In this document: piece after piece, positions 42,554-45,390 of the stretch
How positions within the stretch are numbered: the first letter of the stretch is position 1
Layout: every line of letters begins with the position of its first letter
NCBI GenBank assembly: GCA_017744515.1
Contig: JAGIBF010000063.1
Span: 1-45,390, forward strand
DNA: 45,390 nucleotides
Source: Niastella sp.
GTDB taxonomy: Bacteria > Bacteroidota > Bacteroidia > Chitinophagales > Chitinophagaceae
Direction of reading: 5' to 3'
Program-made: the position numbers and the translations under genes
The notes under the pieces: generated by a model
The model's input: the letters and a program-made list of their open reading frames with translations, nothing else
Told to the model about the DNA's origin: nothing
The model's database searches: none

Positions 42554-45390
42554 ATGAAAAAATTGGCATTAAGTCTTGCTATTCTTTACAGCTCACTTGT
42601 TAACGCACAAGTTAATCTTCAGACAGGAGCTGCAGAGGCTAATATTCCACTCTTTGAATATACAGATGCCAAAAGTAGGATCGGCACAGGCATTTCAATG
42701 TTTTATAATGCAGGCAATGGATTGAAAGTAAATGAACTTGCCTCCAATGTAGGCACAGGTTGGTCGCTGCAAATGGCCGGATCCATCACACGCATGCAAG
42801 AAGGTGAAGCAGATGATCAGTTTGGGCATCCCAGTATGTATTTAGATAAATATATCCTTCCCACTGAGGACAGACCATTTCCAACCCAAAGCTACCTGGA
42901 ATGGTTTTATCCCCATGGATACTTATATACAACAGTGCCGGCAAGTACGCCAATACCCAATCACGCATCTTTAAATGCCTCCTTTTCTGGATTCCAGGCT
43001 GCATATAAAGCCAATTTTGAAGATCGGGAACAGGATATATTCATCTTTCAGTTTAATGGACGATCCGGAAAATTCGTGATCGGTAAAAACTGGGTACCAC
43101 GGTTCCTCGAAGATTCAAAATTGGTCTTGACGATCGATACAGCCAATATGGAAGCCGAATACATAAGAACAAGAATAGCTGCATTCACCATAACAGACGA
43201 GAACGGCATAAAATATAAATTCTCAGCGAGAGAAGTGACAGATGTATTGCGTTACAACACCGTACATACCATTAACGGGGTAAAAGTGGTGAAAGGAACA
43301 ACATACGCAAATACCGAAACAAGAAAAATAATTACCAAATGGTTCCTGACTGAGATAGCCAACCCATTCACAAACGAAAAAATAACCTTTAGCTACGATA
43401 CACAGCCGGTAGACATTGAAGGAGCGCGGCACATGGTAAAACAATCAGTGGTGGTAAGTGGCAATACACAAAACACCGTGCAAACAGTGTTGGAACGAAC
43501 GAAAATGACTACCCAGCGATTAACATCGATACTTTGTCCGGATTCATACAAAGTTAACTTTAGCTATGCCTCGGCAGAACGAACCGACTTTCCCGGCGAC
43601 AAGGCGCTACAAGAGATAATCGTACAATACAACAACAATACATTATACAGCTATCAGTTTGATATCGGATATTTTTTTAAAAGGCAAATCGTACCTTATT
43701 CCACCACATTTGCAACTGCAGACAAAAGATTTGCACGGCTTTGCCTGAAGTCCTTTAAAAAAGTGGCAGCAGATGGTACGTCCCTTCCGCCCTATGAATT
43801 TACCTATAATATACCGCCTGATAATAGCATTAGCTATTATGTTATACCACCAATGTATTCCCTATACGGCGATCACTGGGAGTATTACAATGTCATGGAT
43901 GTCCTCCATGTAAATGAAAATGCCGATGGATTTTCCGCAGTATTGGGCTTGAAAGGAAACTATTCCTATGGGAGTTGGCTGGAACCAACATGGGGAATTA
44001 TAAAAAACATTAAAAACCCGGAAGGAGGAACACTCGAATTTGAATACCAGATGAACAAAGCTGAAAATAGCGCGCTGCAGAATAAATCTGCCGGAGGTGT
44101 ACGCGTTGGAAGAACTACAGTATATGATGGAAACGATCATGCAAACGACATGGTTAAATTCTACCGGTATGTAAACGTAGATAGTACCTCTTCTGCATGG
44201 GGATACGAAACGCCAAAGTATACAGAAACGAAGGGACTCAGACAATACAACGACGGAGACAATGCAAAGTTGGGTATTAATTGTAAAGAGGTTGTGACCA
44301 ATTTCGTATATAGCATATTCTCCAATGCACCTAAAATGATAATGTCTCAGGCGCTTGGTAATGCGGGAATGTTTGGTATGCATGGACTTAAGACAGCTGC
44401 AATAGACGTGTTGATAGTATATGCAGTTGCCATAATTATCGACATCTTCTTTTCAGATGCATACAAAGATTATACCATTTCAATCCTTAAAAACGACAAT
44501 ACCAACCTCATTAATCCACTGCCCATGCAATACAAGCGGGTAGAAGTGATAGATGTTGCGGTGACGAACAATGTGGTCACGGGCACAAATGGAAAAACAG
44601 TATACGAGTTTACCGATGATCAGTTCTATCCCCTGATACGTCCCGCATCACAAATAGCCCCTTATAGCGCATCCAGGCCAAGAGCTGCTGCCTGGGTATA
44701 TGGATTACCCCGCATAATAACCTGGTACAATGCTGCAGGGCAGCCGGTTAAAAAAATTGAAAATGTCTATAACCCTATAGTATCAACATTGAATGCCAGC
44801 AATTTCATGTCGCAGGTATGGAACGCCAACACCATTGTCGTAAAAGATGGATGGACTTCTGTTCTGAGTACCGTTTACCAGAACAGTTTTATGGAAAGAG
44901 AATATTTCTATCCGATTCAGGGTAGAATTGAAATCACTAAGTCGATAGAGACCATTTACAACAGTACAGGCGCATCAACTACCCATGAAACAAATTATGA
45001 TTATAGTGACGCCAATTACCTGCCGAGGACCATTTACCAGAAAGATAGCAAAGGAGATTATATAGGGACCACTATCTATTATTCTGCAGACTATGATAAT
45101 TCAATACCGGCACTAAAAAAGATGAAAGACAGTAATATGGTCAACATGCCGGTAAGCGTAAATACATGGGTGAAAGCATCGACAGATCCAACAAGACAAT
45201 TGACGAATTCAACGGTCACAGAATATGTACAATGGCCCGATTATGATATTAAACCCTTTCAGGTATACCAGGCAGAACTGGGAGCACCCGTTGGAAATTC
45301 AATAGTCGAACCCGGGGATGTTAATTTTAACCAGGCCAATCTAAAAAATTACCCCTATCTGAAGCAACGCAGCGCTACCATTTATGCAGG
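42554..45390 (+). CDS. N-terminal part of a giant exported protein, probably Rhs/YD-repeat-like (3' end missing)
   Basis: ATG at 42554 followed by 945 open codons to the window edge. A signal peptide ends near VNAQV. The start (VNLQTGAAEANIPLFEY, ISMFYNAGNGLKVNELASNVGTGWSLQMAGSITR) is the typical entry of Bacteroidota Rhs-type shells, where a SpvB/TcdB-like beta region precedes YD repeats. Later parts have YD-like pieces (IFQFNGRSGKF, LEFEYQMNK, ETNYDYSDANYLPRTIYQKDSKGD). A hydrophobic stretch (about 614-633, AIDVLIVYAVAIIID) interrupts the shell. The repeats proper and any C-terminal toxin lie beyond the window. AT-richer than its neighbours by eye. Confidence 0.75.
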   Translation, partial: MKKLALSLAILYSSLVNAQVNLQTGAAEANIPLFEYTDAKSRIGTGISMFYNAGNGLKVNELASNVGTGWSLQMAGSITRMQEGEADDQFGHPSMYLDKYILPTEDRPFPTQSYLEWFYPHGYLYTTVPASTPIPNHASLNASFSGFQAAYKANFEDREQDIFIFQFNGRSGKFVIGKNWVPRFLEDSKLVLTIDTANMEAEYIRTRIAAFTITDENGIKYKFSAREVTDVLRYNTVHTINGVKVVKGTTYANTETRKIITKWFLTEIANPFTNEKITFSYDTQPVDIEGARHMVKQSVVVSGNTQNTVQTVLERTKMTTQRLTSILCPDSYKVNFSYASAERTDFPGDKALQEIIVQYNNNTLYSYQFDIGYFFKRQIVPYSTTFATADKRFARLCLKSFKKVAADGTSLPPYEFTYNIPPDNSISYYVIPPMYSLYGDHWEYYNVMDVLHVNENADGFSAVLGLKGNYSYGSWLEPTWGIIKNIKNPEGGTLEFEYQMNKAENSALQNKSAGGVRVGRTTVYDGNDHANDMVKFYRYVNVDSTSSAWGYETPKYTETKGLRQYNDGDNAKLGINCKEVVTNFVYSIFSNAPKMIMSQALGNAGMFGMHGLKTAAIDVLIVYAVAIIIDIFFSDAYKDYTISILKNDNTNLINPLPMQYKRVEVIDVAVTNNVVTGTNGKTVYEFTDDQFYPLIRPASQIAPYSASRPRAAAWVYGLPRIITWYNAAGQPVKKIENVYNPIVSTLNASNFMSQVWNANTIVVKDGWTSVLSTVYQNSFMEREYFYPIQGRIEITKSIETIYNSTGASTTHETNYDYSDANYLPRTIYQKDSKGDYIGTTIYYSADYDNSIPALKKMKDSNMVNMPVSVNTWVKASTDPTRQLTNSTVTEYVQWPDYDIKPFQVYQAELGAPVGNSIVEPGDVNFNQANLKNYPYLKQRSATIYA

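Overview
The window looks like the chromosome of a Bacteroidota bacterium, most likely a Chitinophagaceae-type member. The signs are promoters of the TAnnTTTG class with almost no Shine-Dalgarno sequences, ECF sigma factors paired with membrane-anchored beta-barrel proteins, DUF4403, DUF4954, LVIVD and LuxC-type acyl-CoA reductase families, a long-form IspH, and dispersed intergenic repeats such as the CCTGAGCTTGTCGAAGG family. No tRNA, rRNA, CRISPR array, transposase or phage module was seen. The assignment rests on recognising families, not on a database search.

Layout. 1-1177 is the end of an alkaline-phosphatase-superfamily enzyme, closed by a strong terminator. 1178-1668 is a repeat-bearing gap. 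1669-5947 is the standout region: four co-directional genes encoding (i) a two-pass membrane protein with a C-terminal prokaryotic-YEATS-like (pYEATS) domain, (ii) a Serratia-nuclease-family DNA/RNA endonuclease with an altered DRGH motif, (iii) a cytoplasmic subtilisin-like protease with an N-terminal pro-domain-like region and a very lysine-rich tail, and (iv) an 83-residue protein that may be a stand-alone version of that pro-domain. A membrane sensor, a protease, a nuclease and a possible inhibitor together suggest a conflict or cell-suicide module. I know of no named system with this composition; the function is inference.

5940-7256 is bioA. 7392-11584 is a regulatory and envelope operon: ECF sigma factor, membrane-anchored beta-barrel protein, LVIVD lipoprotein and small barrel protein. 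11592-13017 holds a DUF1905/YdeI-like gene coupled to queG. Xylulokinase, a secreted serine hydrolase, clpB, a monothiol DsbA-like protein and a DUF4403 lipoprotein follow. A second, paralogous sigma/barrel pair lies at 21239-23255. Next come a cysteine-rich lipoprotein, a SET-domain protein, mgtE, an S9 peptidase, glmS, a DUF4954 protein, ispH, a GH13 enzyme, a DegP-type protease, an acyl-CoA reductase and a 2[4Fe-4S] ferredoxin.

39145-45390 is a cell-surface locus: a coiled-coil exported protein, two tandem tail-fibre-like paralogues with a nearly identical C-terminal module, and the first 945 codons of a giant secreted protein, probably Rhs/YD-repeat-like, that runs off the right edge. Intergenic spaces carry at least four repeat families, and one of them appears to have been absorbed into the linker of the second barrel protein.
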